DNA of 50,519 nt from a virus, in the IMG/VR virus record IMGVR_UViG_3300020439_001565, positions 1 through 50,519 of that record, one strand, 5' to 3'. Numbering within the stretch: position 1 is the stretch's first letter; each line of letters opens with the position of its first letter. Positions 23,642 through 32,026 of the stretch are shown here, one piece after another. The position numbers were made by a program, and so were the translations under genes. The notes beneath the pieces were generated by a model. It was not told the origin of the DNA. It ran no database searches and saw nothing but the letters and a program-made list of their open reading frames with translations.

Positions 23642-24783
23642 AGGTCAATCTCAATAACTTGTACATCTTCTGGTGGTTTTCCATACTTAAGTCTAGCGAC
23701 ATTAAGTTTGGGATTTTGTTTTAGTTGAGTGGTGATACTTTCATTATCATCAACATAACAAGTGTATCCTTGGTACAAAAGATCTTCGCAGAGGCGATAC
23801 TGTTGACTTTCTGTAAGGATATCCGTCCCTTCCTTATATGAAACATATCGGAAGTAGAAGGGTCTACTATCTTTGTTCTTACTCAAATAGTAATTACAAA
23901 GGAACTTCGCATGTTCGTCATTGAAGTTATCAGTAGTCTCACCAAGATTATACTTGACACCAACCTTAGATGCAAATGATGCAAAGGCACGATTGTCTCT
24001 TGGAAGACATGGACCACCAAATCCATACCCGAACTTAAGATATTTATTTCCGATTCTAGAGTCGTCTCCTATGGCTTGCAGGACGGTATCGATTTCCTCA
24101 TCCAATCCTGCACCAATCATTACCTGACCAACCATGTTGGCATAACTGATCTTTGTAGTAACGAAACAGTTCACTGCAATCTTCACAAGTTCTGCAGCAG
24201 TTGTAGACATCCTACCCCACCTGGGAGGACGTGCCTGAATCTTACCGTAAAGGTTTTGCATGAATGCATAGGTATCGTCATCAGCACCACCGATGAGAAC
24301 CATGTCTGCGTTCTGCAAATCTCTTATGATTGTTCCCTGTGCAATAAATTCTGGGTTATAAACTACACCAACACCAAAGTATGCAAGTTCTTCACTGAAC
24401 TTCTCACAATCTCCTGGATTGGTTGTACATCCAACCACCAGGGTTTTTCCATTTAGTTTTGCTTCAGACTTTTTGAAGTCTTCAACAACATTCCAAACAG
24501 AACTTATATCATAAGAACCATCATTAAGAGAAGGAGTTGCAACAAGGCAAATAATAAAGTCGCATTCGTCGATGACACGTTGGTTGTCCCATGTTGCCTC
24601 GAACCTTTCCGTTTGTCTAAGGAGCCACTGGACATCAGGTTCCTCCGTTACGATCTTCTTCTTATTTAAGGCGTCAACGTAATCTGGACGAATATCAGAT
24701 ACCAAAACTTCATATCCCGCCCTCTCAATCAAGAGAGCGAGACAGATTCCAAGTCGTCCTGCACCAATAAGACCAATTTTCAT
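23638..24783 (-). CDS. UDP-glucose/GDP-mannose 6-dehydrogenase family
   Basis: A 381-residue NAD-dependent sugar dehydrogenase, which makes UDP-glucuronate or a similar sugar acid. N-terminal Rossmann motif MKIGLIGAGRLGICLAL, the middle AELVKIAVNCFVTTKISYAN with the catalytic region, and the signature YGFGGPCLPRDNRAFAS with the active-site Cys. C-terminal domain shortened compared with about 430-450 residues in typical bacterial Ugd. Supplies acidic sugar for the glycan built by its neighbours. Confidence 0.88.
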   Translation of the reverse strand: MKIGLIGAGRLGICLALLIERAGYEVLVSDIRPDYVDALNKKKIVTEEPDVQWLLRQTERFEATWDNQRVIDECDFIICLVATPSLNDGSYDISSVWNVVEDFKKSEAKLNGKTLVVGCTTNPGDCEKFSEELAYFGVGVVYNPEFIAQGTIIRDLQNADMVLIGGADDDTYAFMQNLYGKIQARPPRWGRMSTTAAELVKIAVNCFVTTKISYANMVGQVMIGAGLDEEIDTVLQAIGDDSRIGNKYLKFGYGFGGPCLPRDNRAFASFASKVGVKYNLGETTDNFNDEHAKFLCNYYLSKNKDSRPFYFRYVSYKEGTDILTESQQYRLCEDLLYQGYTCYVDDNESITTQLKQNPKLNVARLKYGKPPEDVQVIEIDL

Positions 24784-25538
24784 AGTTCAAAAGTCGGGAT
24801 AGGATTCATTTTGTGCTTGTTTTTTGCATGATAGTCATGGAGAATTCGGACTGCAGGACCAGTTCCATGTTCCATGGCATATTCTAGATCTTCATAGGAT
24901 GCACCAATCTGATCTTCATCAGTTCGACTGTCATCCCAAAGACCATCAGTAGGAGGAGCATCAATGATACGTTGATCAACACCAAGGTGTTTACCAAGTT
25001 CCCATACTTCAGTCTTGTAGAGATCTGCGATAGGTGCAATGTCTACACCACCGTCACCATACTTAGTATAGAACCCAACTCCATAATCTTCAACCTTATT
25101 TCCCGTTCCCACAACAATTCCACCAGTGGTTCCTGCAACTTGATACAAAGTTACCATACGCATACGAGATTTGGTGTTCGCATTTGCTAGACCACTCTTA
25201 GTATACTCACCATCACCACACCAGAAGTCAAGACTGTCCATGAATGACTGATAAACTTTACCCAGGTCCACTCGGATTTTAGTCACATTCTCATAATTGT
25301 CCTCAAGGAAATTAGAATATGAATCCGAAAGATCATCATTTGCGGAACTTGAGTTCAATGGCATTGAAAGAACATAGGTTGGTAGACCAGTTCTAGCACA
25401 AAGAGTCGAGACTACTGCAGAATCAATGCCTCCAGATACCCCGACTACAAGACTATTCAGTTTGTTCTTAGTGACATAATCTTTGATCCATGCCACGATT
25501 CTTGTTTCTAACTCTTGAAAATCCTTAACTCTGTTCAT
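24780..25538 (-). CDS. nadE: Ammonia-dependent NAD synthase
   Basis: A 252-residue NAD synthetase, which converts nicotinate adenine dinucleotide plus ammonia and ATP to NAD. ATP-pyrophosphatase motif VVGVSGGIDSAVVS, then VVGTGNKVEDYGVGFY, TKYGDGGVDIAPIADLYKTE and IIDAPPTDGLWDDSRTDEDQ, all characteristic of NadE. There is no glutaminase domain. Placed inside the glycan operon between FkbM and the sugar dehydrogenase, overlapping both by a few bases. It may sustain NAD for the sugar dehydrogenase and epimerases, or counter NAD-depleting host defence (inference). Confidence 0.93.
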   Translation of the reverse strand: MNRVKDFQELETRIVAWIKDYVTKNKLNSLVVGVSGGIDSAVVSTLCARTGLPTYVLSMPLNSSSANDDLSDSYSNFLEDNYENVTKIRVDLGKVYQSFMDSLDFWCGDGEYTKSGLANANTKSRMRMVTLYQVAGTTGGIVVGTGNKVEDYGVGFYTKYGDGGVDIAPIADLYKTEVWELGKHLGVDQRIIDAPPTDGLWDDSRTDEDQIGASYEDLEYAMEHGTGPAVRILHDYHAKNKHKMNPIPTFEL

Positions 25539-26190
25539 GGGTCTCCTTTACAAAAAGAACATCACCCCAGTTCTCTGCATGGGGAATAATTTGTGTCTCA
25601 ACAAATCCTTTAGATTCCAAGAAAGATTTTAACTCATCATACATTACATTGTCAATGTAATCAGGATCCTCCCAGGTTGCTTCAGTGGTAACCCACTTCA
25701 CATTATCTAGGACTTTTTCAGAACCCTTTAAAACCATCAACTCAGCACCCTGAACATCCATGTTTAGGAGTTGGAAGTCTTCTACTTTGAAATCATTCTC
25801 TTCTAAAAGAGTATCGATAGTGATGGTTTCTACTTCGATTGTATCTTTATACCAGGCCTCAAATCTACCCTCCGCTTTCAAAAGAGATGAACATCCCTTG
25901 TTACCCCTAAGATAACCAGCATCAGGTCCATAATATCTGTTGAACTTTACAGTAGCATGATCTTCTGTACTCGCAGCGTATTGAAATGCATGAGATTCAA
26001 TAGCAGATTCAGCATTGGTCAATGCAACACGCATCTCTTCAAATACATCAGGGTTTGCTTCAACCCAAATGACTTGCTTAGCACCAAGGTCTTCATATTC
26101 ATTAACCTCTTCACCCCTGTGGGCACCGACATGAATGACACCAGTAAGTGTGATGTCATTCTCTTCAAAGTAACTAAATCGACTACTCAT
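25525..26190 (-). CDS. FkbM-family methyltransferase
   Basis: About 221 residues; start 26190 (ATGA overlap with GT10). SAM-binding motif VIHVGAHRGEEVNEYEDLG and VIWVEANPDVFEEM, plus FQLLNMDVQGAELMVLKG typical of the FkbM family of sugar/polyketide O-methyltransferases. Probably methylates a glycan hydroxyl. No membrane segments. Confidence 0.88.
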   Translation of the reverse strand: MSSRFSYFEENDITLTGVIHVGAHRGEEVNEYEDLGAKQVIWVEANPDVFEEMRVALTNAESAIESHAFQYAASTEDHATVKFNRYYGPDAGYLRGNKGCSSLLKAEGRFEAWYKDTIEVETITIDTLLEENDFKVEDFQLLNMDVQGAELMVLKGSEKVLDNVKWVTTEATWEDPDYIDNVMYDELKSFLESKGFVETQIIPHAENWGDVLFVKETHEQS

Positions 26191-26978
26191 TTCCAATAAG
26201 TTTCATATAGATAATCTTCTGCCACTGGCAGGTTATTAGCACGTTCAAAATTATCTTTGACCGCATCTAATTTGGAATGATAAAGATCTTCAGTCAGTGT
26301 GGAAATGTCAAAGTCATCATCTAGGAATATAATTCCATCTTCGTTGAAATATTCTGTGACCCCTCTACAACCGTAGAAGACAGGAATCGTTCCTGTGGCG
26401 AAACAGTCTGTAAGTTTCTCCGTAAAGTATGTATCATAGACGGCGTTCTCTACTGCCACGGAGAACATGTAATCTCGAATACCCTCTTCCTTACGGGGGA
26501 GATCATTGAATCCCCTACCATAAAGATCAACTTGATCTCTAAATTTTTGAACAAATTCCAGTCTCTTACGATGACCAGGAACCATTGCTTTGTTTGAAGA
26601 GATCATAGAGACCAGTTTAGTCTTCTCATAGATCTGACGTTCTTCAATCCATGGTGCAGCGTTACTCAGTGCGTAAAAGAACTTCGGATATTTTTCACAT
26701 AGTTCTTTATCGCAACTAAAAATACCGTCCACTCTGGAAGCAACAAAGTCGTAGTTTGTAAGAATCCAATCATAGATCCCCTGGATAATTTGTTTTGACT
26801 CTAGTAGCCAAATATACTTAGGCGTACTAGAGACATCTTGCAATATATCTAAAGACTTCTGATTGACATACAAACTCACTGCACCCGATCCATCATAGAC
26901 CCATTCAGTATTCTTAGCAGTGTTTTTGTCTGATGTAGAGGGCAACAATGAGTCGTTGCAAATCAAATTAATCTTCAT
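26187..26978 (-). CDS. Glycosyltransferase family 10 (alpha-1,3-fucosyltransferase-type)
   Basis: A 263-residue GT10. The core motif FSVAVENAVYDTYFTEKLTD is followed by ATGTIPVFYGC, the family's diagnostic C-terminal block that binds GDP-fucose. N-terminal domain with PKYIWLLESKQII. Typical bacterial GT10 enzymes are longer (about 350-450 residues), so this is a compact form. Operates with the GT11 copies; probably adds a GDP-linked L-sugar. Confidence 0.85.
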   Translation of the reverse strand: MKINLICNDSLLPSTSDKNTAKNTEWVYDGSGAVSLYVNQKSLDILQDVSSTPKYIWLLESKQIIQGIYDWILTNYDFVASRVDGIFSCDKELCEKYPKFFYALSNAAPWIEERQIYEKTKLVSMISSNKAMVPGHRKRLEFVQKFRDQVDLYGRGFNDLPRKEEGIRDYMFSVAVENAVYDTYFTEKLTDCFATGTIPVFYGCRGVTEYFNEDGIIFLDDDFDISTLTEDLYHSKLDAVKDNFERANNLPVAEDYLYETYWK

Positions 26979-27180
26979 TATTTTTTTCTGTTTTATTAAA
27001 ACCGAATGGACCTTCTTTCTCTTCCATCTTGAATCTCAGTGCAACTGTACCAACAGCTTCCATGCATTTCAGAATGTCTTCCGACCTTGCACCTTCACCA
27101 AGTTCTTTGGCTACGTACCAATACTTTGGCCAGAATGTTTCTCCTGCCTTCTCGTAATCTTCAAGTGTAAGTAGTTTCAT
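26968..27180 (-). CDS. 70-residue hypothetical protein
   Basis: Reads MKLLTLEDYEKAGETFWPKY onwards, ending EKEGPFGFNKTEKNNED. Mostly helical, soluble, charged; overlaps both neighbours (11 nt and ATGA). No family recognised. Possibly a small partner of the glycan enzymes. Confidence 0.7.
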   Translation of the reverse strand: MKLLTLEDYEKAGETFWPKYWYVAKELGEGARSEDILKCMEAVGTVALRFKMEEKEGPFGFNKTEKNNED

Positions 27181-28028
27181 AGGAACTCTCCTTTCATGTC
27201 ATTAAATACGTTACGAATACCATCTTGAATGGTGGTTTTAGGATTCCAATACTGAGTAATAAACCTATCTGCCTCATTCCTCTTATCTTTCTGAACCTCA
27301 TCTTTGGATTCTGCAGGCGTAACAGTCACACTGCGACCAACCTCTGCAAACAATCCTTGAATGATGTGTCCAATGCGAAGAATACTGGTTGCTTCAAAAG
27401 AGGTAATGTGTAGATTATCTTCTGAATCGAGTTTGTCATAGTTTTCCATGACAGACTCTAGTGCTTCACAACAATCTTCTGCATAGAGGAACTCACGTTG
27501 TTCAGTTCCATCAGTCAACATAGAAATGTCACCCGTTTCAAATCCCTTCTTAATGAAGTCAGTGATAACGTGTGCCTTGTCCATGTCCTTCTCAATACCA
27601 TAGACATTCCAGAAGTGAACGATCTTACCACCAAGGGCTTTGGTGTATAGTTCTCCCATCTTCTTAGCAACACCATAAGGTGAGTAAGACATATTACTCA
27701 TCTGAGATGATGCAAAGACAAATGGTTTCTTATGGGCTTCAAGTTGTTCAAAGACGTTTGCCATCATCTTTGTGTTGTTGTGGAGGAATCGATAAGTATG
27801 TTGATACTTCTTCAGATACCTAGATCCACCAACGTCAAATGCAAGGAAGAACACAAAGTCTGCCTTGATCATGCACTCCATAAGATATGCATTGTTATTC
27901 ATTGTGAGATCCTGCCAATGAGGATCTTTATTTTTATCAAACTCAATTACTTCATGACCTTTTTCACGAAGATATTCGACCAGGTATGCACCAACCTGAC
28001 CACTAGAACCAAGAACAAGAATTTTCAT
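27177..28028 (-). CDS. NAD-dependent sugar epimerase/dehydratase
   Basis: A 283-residue short-chain dehydrogenase-type enzyme. Rossmann motif LVLGSSGQVGAYLVEYL, then FVFASSQMSN and SYSPYGVAKKMGEL (Ser...Tyr-x3-Lys catalytic triad), and TEQREFLYAEDCCEALESV. Similar to extended SDR epimerases or dehydratases of nucleotide sugars; substrate not assigned. Complements the GDP-mannose epimerase in the operon. Confidence 0.85.
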   Translation of the reverse strand: MKILVLGSSGQVGAYLVEYLREKGHEVIEFDKNKDPHWQDLTMNNNAYLMECMIKADFVFFLAFDVGGSRYLKKYQHTYRFLHNNTKMMANVFEQLEAHKKPFVFASSQMSNMSYSPYGVAKKMGELYTKALGGKIVHFWNVYGIEKDMDKAHVITDFIKKGFETGDISMLTDGTEQREFLYAEDCCEALESVMENYDKLDSEDNLHITSFEATSILRIGHIIQGLFAEVGRSVTVTPAESKDEVQKDKRNEADRFITQYWNPKTTIQDGIRNVFNDMKGEFL

Positions 28029-28597
28029 CAGACAATAGCGACTTCGTGTGCTTCACCAAAGTTGACAAGACCAGTACCACTCATATGAGCAATCTCGGTA
28101 ACATCAATTTTAGGTTCGGGAATCTCATCCCACATGAGTTGAATATCAGGCCAACCAGGACCGATATCATCATGAAGCATGATACCTTTCCAACCCTTAT
28201 CTCGCAACCAGTCCATCATGACTCGTTCCTGAGCACCATCGTGAGGATCAACATCGATCATGACAATAGAAACATTATCCCAGTCGATGTCTTCATCCTC
28301 CATGAAATTACCAATGAAGAATGAAAGATTATCTTTTTTGATAGTGCTTGCACCTTGTTCCACAAGATCATAACTGCGTACAGTGTTCTGCGGGTTGTAT
28401 GAAAGTGCAAGGGCAGAACCACCAGTTCTAGTACCAATGTCTAGAATGGTAGTCTTGTTAAAGAAAGTGGACAGGTATGCATAGAGTCGATACTCACTGA
28501 CACCTGCTGCCTGCCAATCATTAGGATTGAGTGACAGGGCTTTAAGATGATCAATATCTAATGACTTTACTTCGTCACGAACGATGTCAATTTTCAT
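28028..28597 (-). CDS. Class I SAM methyltransferase
   Basis: About 189 residues; start 28597 (ATGA overlap with the GDP-mannose epimerase). SAM motif I TTILDIGTRTGGSALAL, then VSIVMIDVDPHDGAQ and a HDDIGPGWPD block resembling CmcI/sugar methyltransferases. Probably methylates the glycan or its precursor. An in-frame upstream ATG at 28654 would add 19 residues lying inside the preceding gene. Confidence 0.78.
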   Translation of the reverse strand: MKIDIVRDEVKSLDIDHLKALSLNPNDWQAAGVSEYRLYAYLSTFFNKTTILDIGTRTGGSALALSYNPQNTVRSYDLVEQGASTIKKDNLSFFIGNFMEDEDIDWDNVSIVMIDVDPHDGAQERVMMDWLRDKGWKGIMLHDDIGPGWPDIQLMWDEIPEPKIDVTEIAHMSGTGLVNFGEAHEVAIV

Positions 28598-29715
28598 TGG
28601 ATGGTAATTAGTTGTTTTGCTTCGGTACGGGTTTCGATTTGAGCAGAGATCCACTCATAGGTTTTACGGATACCTTCCTCAAGAGTTTGAGAGTAATCCC
28701 AACCCAGTTCTCTGCGAACTACATCATTGTTAGAGTTACGTCCACGGACACCCAGAGGAGCATCCAGTTTATGCATCTTTCTTACTTCTTTTCCAGCAAC
28801 TCTAGCAGCAGTCTCTACGAGTTCATTGATGGTTACCATCTCTTCAGAACCAATATTTACAGGTCCAATGAAGTCGGAGTCCATGAGTCGTCGAGACGCT
28901 TCAATGCATTCGTCAATGAACAGGAAGGAACGAGTCTGTAGGCCATCTCCCCACACCTCGATAGCTCCACCCTCCTCTGGGAGGTAAGCGACTTTACGGC
29001 AGATTGCAGCTGGAGCTTTCTCTCTTCCACCTTCCCAGGTTCCTTCTGGACCAAAAATGTTGTGATAACGAGTAACCCTAACAGGGATACCATAGTTGCG
29101 ATTATATGCGAAGTAGAGTCTCTCACTAAAGAGTTTCTCCCATCCATATTCCGAATCAGGGTTTGCTGGATATGCGGATTCTTCACGACAATCAGGATTA
29201 TCAGGGTCAAGTTGGTTGTGTTCTGGATACATGCAAGCGGATCCAGAATAGAAGATCTTAGTGGGTTGTTCTAAAGATGGACGATTGCACTCAGTCCACT
29301 CTTTATCTACACCATCAAAAGTCTCATTGAGTTTACGAACTTCCTCAAGGACATTCAGGTTGATAGATACGGAGTTGTGCATGATGTCGGCATCATTTTC
29401 ACCAGTGAAAACAAAACCTGCACCACCCATATCAGCAGCGAACTGATAGATCTCGTCGAAAGGACGGATATAACGGTAAGGTACTGAATTATAGAAATTT
29501 CCTTGCTCACCCTTGAACTGAATGACCCGACGAACGAATTCTACGTCACGCAGGTCACCCTGAATAAATTCATCTGCAGCAGTTGCAGTAAATTCTGGGT
29601 ATTTAAGATCTACACCACGGACCCAATATCCTTCGGACTTGAGTCTCTTCACCATGTGACTTCCAATAAATCCACCTGCACCAAGAACCAGTGCAGTTTT
29701 TCTAGTTTCAGACAT
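28594..29715 (-). CDS. GDP-mannose 3,5-epimerase (plant-type)
   Basis: A 373-residue SDR enzyme that converts GDP-mannose to GDP-L-galactose (and GDP-L-gulose). Seen: VLGAGGFIGSHMVKRL, ADMGGAGFVFTGENDA, FYSGSACMYPEHNQL, AYPANPDSEYGWEKLFSE and FGPEGTWEGGREKAPA, all hallmarks of GME. The Tyr-x3-Lys pair (YGWEK) is present. First gene of the 13-gene glycan operon, with a consensus host-type promoter 25-55 nt upstream. It implies the operon makes an L-galactose-type or further modified sugar. Confidence 0.92.
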   Translation of the reverse strand: MSETRKTALVLGAGGFIGSHMVKRLKSEGYWVRGVDLKYPEFTATAADEFIQGDLRDVEFVRRVIQFKGEQGNFYNSVPYRYIRPFDEIYQFAADMGGAGFVFTGENDADIMHNSVSINLNVLEEVRKLNETFDGVDKEWTECNRPSLEQPTKIFYSGSACMYPEHNQLDPDNPDCREESAYPANPDSEYGWEKLFSERLYFAYNRNYGIPVRVTRYHNIFGPEGTWEGGREKAPAAICRKVAYLPEEGGAIEVWGDGLQTRSFLFIDECIEASRRLMDSDFIGPVNIGSEEMVTINELVETAARVAGKEVRKMHKLDAPLGVRGRNSNNDVVRRELGWDYSQTLEEGIRKTYEWISAQIETRTEAKQLITIQ

Positions 29716-29741
29716 GACTTGTGTTTAGACTATACTTATAT

Positions 29742-29770
29742 ATGATACAAAAAAAGACCCTTGATGTCAA
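29742..29770 (-). promoter_or_regulatory. Host-type sigma70 promoter of the glycan operon
   Basis: Minus strand TTGACA (29770-29765), 17-bp spacer, TATCAT (29747-29742). The -35 hexamer lies inside the stem of the upstream terminator, so one short DNA segment ends one transcript and starts the next. Confidence 0.7.
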
Positions 29771-29775
29771 GGGTC
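29748..29775 (-). terminator. Rho-independent terminator
   Basis: Minus strand: 9-bp perfect stem GACCCTTGA/TCAAGGGTC with a 2-nt loop (29756-29775), then seven T (29755-29749). It closes the transcript of the structured region and the small genes upstream. Confidence 0.9.
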
Positions 29776-29967
29776 TCGGGAGGTCTTTTCATGCACGCCA
29801 CTTGTTTTTTTTACCTGAAACAAGAAACAGAGCGGGAGATAATCCCATCCGCACCAGGGTTGTTATCGTGTCTCCATCACGGGCAAAAGGGGATTGACTC
29901 CACCACCTAGTTTTAAGAACTAGGAAACTTCGGGATTGAAGGGGGACCTTCACCGACCAGGGCTAGA
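29776..29967 (-). ncRNA. Candidate structured RNA or 3' untranslated region with five hairpins
   Basis: A 192-nt gene-free stretch before the terminator. Hairpins by position: GAAGG/CCTTC (29938-29951), 7-bp CCTAGTT/AACTAGG (29906-29924), CGTG/CACG (29867-29881), GGGA/TCCC (29834-29846) and CTTGTTT/AAACAAG (29801-29824). No start codon with a convincing frame and no tRNA T-arm. It begins right after the stop of 29968-30201 and could be a processed 3' RNA. Conservation is untested. Confidence 0.45.
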
Positions 29968-30201
29968 TTAACGACTTACCGAGTCTTTTTGATAACAAGG
30001 TACACCTTCTGGATCAAGCCATTTGGTGTACTCAAAGTCTTCCATCGCAGTCAGAAGTTGCATCTGATTGTCAAGAAGATACATGTCACTATAACGTTTG
30101 GTCCAACTATCCGCTTTTTGAATACGGTAGTCGGGGAACCCGTTATCTAGGGTTCCACATTCAACATAACGATAGGGAAAACGCTCAAGAATGATCTTCA
30201 C
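29968..30201 (-). CDS. 77-residue early hypothetical protein, GTG start
   Basis: Starts at GTG 30201, overlapping the upstream stop as GTGA. Opens with KIILERFPYRYVECGTLDNG and has a basic middle (SWTKRYSDMYLLDN) and a DPEGVPCYQK tail. Soluble. No family recognised; typical of small early phage genes that redirect host metabolism. Confidence 0.65.
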   Translation of the reverse strand: MKIILERFPYRYVECGTLDNGFPDYRIQKADSWTKRYSDMYLLDNQMQLLTAMEDFEYTKWLDPEGVPCYQKDSVSR

Positions 30202-30416
30202 GCGAGTACTCCTTCAGAAGACAGATCTGCATACAGGTTCTCCATAAGCATTTCGTAGTCGTCAAGTGCATCACCCGAGAAGACTACTCCGTTCTGTTCA
30301 TAGAAGCGACGAACTTTCTTGTAAAGTTTCGGATTCTTTACATCGAGATAACAATCTCCGTTCGCAGCAGACTTCAACATTTGAATGTCTTTCTTGAACT
30401 TAGTAGTGAGTGCCAT
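30198..30416 (-). CDS. 72-residue early hypothetical protein
   Basis: Reads MALTTKFKKDIQMLKSAANG onwards: helical, with a basic N-terminal half and an acidic C-terminal half (DDYEMLMENLYADLSSE). A host-type promoter lies about 25 nt upstream. No known motif. Confidence 0.65.
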   Translation of the reverse strand: MALTTKFKKDIQMLKSAANGDCYLDVKNPKLYKKVRRFYEQNGVVFSGDALDDYEMLMENLYADLSSEGVLA

Positions 30417-30439
30417 TGGTCTTGTGTGTTTACCTCAGT

Positions 30440-30468
30440 ATTGTAAGGGATTGACGGAGATCCGTCAA
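30440..30468 (-). promoter_or_regulatory. Host-type promoter within a hairpin
   Basis: Minus strand TTGACG (30468-30463), 17-bp spacer, TACAAT (30445-30440). The -35 lies in an 8-bp inverted repeat TTGACGGA/TCCGTCAA (30451-30468), one base after the tRNA-Met gene end, so the hairpin may also punctuate the tRNA transcript. Confidence 0.65.
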
Positions 30469-30469
30469 G

Positions 30470-30542
30470 TGGGGGTCGCGAGGATCGAACTCGCCTTAGG
30501 CAAATTATGAGTTTGCTGCATTCACCAGATTGCTAGACCCCC
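30470..30542 (-). tRNA. tRNA-Met type (anticodon CAT)
   Basis: 73-nt cloverleaf: acceptor GGGGGTC/GACCCCC, D stem GCA/TGC, anticodon stem GCAAA/TTTGC with loop CTCATAA, T stem GCGAG/CTCGC with TTCGATC loop. CCA not encoded. CAT could be elongator Met or lysidine-modified Ile; the sequence alone does not tell. Confidence 0.9.
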
Positions 30543-30548
30543 AAGAAC

Positions 30549-30740
30549 TCAATCAGCGTCGTTGTTGAGTTCAGTATGTATCTTAATGAATTCGTCGTCA
30601 GCAGGCAACATTACAGCCCGTTCTCCCTCCTCATTTTCAACCCCGATGGTCTCTCCGTTTTCTACTCTGTCCATAAGTTCATCCCAGTTTTCTTGCCAGT
30701 ATTCGACTGTGTAAAATTCGATGTCTTCGATTTTCTTCAT
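30549..30740 (-). CDS. Phd/YefM-like antitoxin-type protein
   Basis: A 63-residue acidic protein: IEFYTVEYWQENWDELMDRV, then ENGETIGVENEEGERAVML. This resembles the Phd/YefM fold (short helix, then beta strand with GE.I.V...G). No toxin gene is adjacent on either side, so if it is an antitoxin it may guard against a host toxin or act as a regulator. Six bases separate its stop from tRNA-Met. Confidence 0.55.
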   Translation of the reverse strand: MKKIEDIEFYTVEYWQENWDELMDRVENGETIGVENEEGERAVMLPADDEFIKIHTELNNDAD

Positions 30741-30745
30741 ATTTA

Positions 30746-32026
30746 TTATACCTTATCTTTAAGGTGTTTGGGGACTTTTCTTACTTTAATTACATCCCAG
30801 ATACGTTGAAATTCTGGGAATGTTTCCATAGTGGACTCGCCTCTAATTTTATCAAAGTGTCTCATGGTGTCAAGAAAAGATGGAATGAGTTTCTGTTCTT
30901 GATACAAATCAATATATGTAATCAGACTCTCATAAAAATCTACTGATCGTTTTGATTTATTAGGTTTGAGAAAGTTATCAATATGATCTCGAATCTTGGC
31001 TTGAGCACGTTTCTTTGTTTGTCTATCAAGAACCCACACAGACATCTGCCTAGGACCCTGTAGGAAGTTCAAAAAACAATAGTCAATATCTTTCATAAGT
31101 CCTCGATTGAACAGTTCTTGGTGCAAATCAACAACGTTGAAAACGTTCAAGGCTTGAACTGTAGTATCGAAATATAATCGATGACCTTTATCTGGAAACT
31201 TCTCAATAAATTGTTGTGCATTAGATAAGAACTTCTCCCAGTTAAATCCCTTACGAATAAGTTCTCCTCTTTTTTCAGTTCCATCAATACTGATATGAAT
31301 TTCTACATCCTTAAACTTCTCCCAGTATTCAAAGATGTGTTTCTTTTTATAAACCAGAGTACTGAAGTTACTATTGTAAACAAGAGTCACTTCTTTCTCT
31401 CTACCAAGTCGAATAACTTCGTCTAGAATTTTATAATGAGCGTCAATAATAAGTGGTTCTCCACCAGAGAAATAGAGGTGTCTGACCATTGGGATATATT
31501 GTTGAACTTCTTCAAAAGTTTTCTCTTCTGCATCCCATCGACCAGAAATAAATCCGTTTTGTTCTAATTCAAATGTAGAAGATGATGTTTCGCTACACAT
31601 CCTACATTTAAAATTACATTTACTGGTGAGTTTCACATCCCAGTGAATAAAACCTGGCTTTTTAACGGTGAAATCGTCATTTGTATCATTAATAATATGA
31701 TCTTTATACTCGGGTTTACACCAGTATTGATCTTTAGGATTCAGAAAGTCATTGAGATCTTGTCTTAGAGAACTTTTATTAGATGCTTCATTGACCCAAC
31801 ATACTTCACAGGACTTTGGTCTTGTTCCACTTAGAAAAGCTTCTCTTAATTTTCGTATGGGTTCATCATTCCACACATCAAATAAAGATTTTTCCTTAAT
31901 ATCACCCATGGTATATTCAGAAACGCAACATGGTTTCACTTCACCATCTTGACGAATATCAAGATTCAACCAAGGAGCGACACAAAATACATCATCGTCG
32001 TGTTTTACTCTGCTCGTATCAATCAT
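30746..32026 (-). CDS. Radical SAM protein with N-terminal SPASM/twitch-type Cys cluster
   Basis: 426 residues. The radical SAM core has CNFKCRMC (C137, C141, C144), followed by YFSGGEPLIIDAHYK. The extra cysteines precede the core: C15, C33-C34, C73, C76 in FCVAPWLNLDIRQDGEVKPC. In SPASM proteins such a domain follows the core, so the order is reversed here. Probably modifies a peptide or nucleotide; the substrate is unknown. A 4-nt ATGA overlap couples it with the next radical SAM gene. Confidence 0.85.
   Translation of the reverse strand: MIDTSRVKHDDDVFCVAPWLNLDIRQDGEVKPCCVSEYTMGDIKEKSLFDVWNDEPIRKLREAFLSGTRPKSCEVCWVNEASNKSSLRQDLNDFLNPKDQYWCKPEYKDHIINDTNDDFTVKKPGFIHWDVKLTSKCNFKCRMCSETSSSTFELEQNGFISGRWDAEEKTFEEVQQYIPMVRHLYFSGGEPLIIDAHYKILDEVIRLGREKEVTLVYNSNFSTLVYKKKHIFEYWEKFKDVEIHISIDGTEKRGELIRKGFNWEKFLSNAQQFIEKFPDKGHRLYFDTTVQALNVFNVVDLHQELFNRGLMKDIDYCFLNFLQGPRQMSVWVLDRQTKKRAQAKIRDHIDNFLKPNKSKRSVDFYESLITYIDLYQEQKLIPSFLDTMRHFDKIRGESTMETFPEFQRIWDVIKVRKVPKHLKDKV

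Noticed and set aside
24041-24049. NATAAATA-like string inside the sugar dehydrogenase gene
   Set aside because: Inside a coding region with no gene start nearby; chance in AT-rich DNA.
29776-29967. Possible tRNA or tmRNA in the structured stretch
   Set aside because: No T-arm consensus, acceptor stem or tag-coding frame found.
30740-30747. AATAAATA directly before the Phd-like gene
   Set aside because: It overlaps the ATG, leaving no room for a transcript start.
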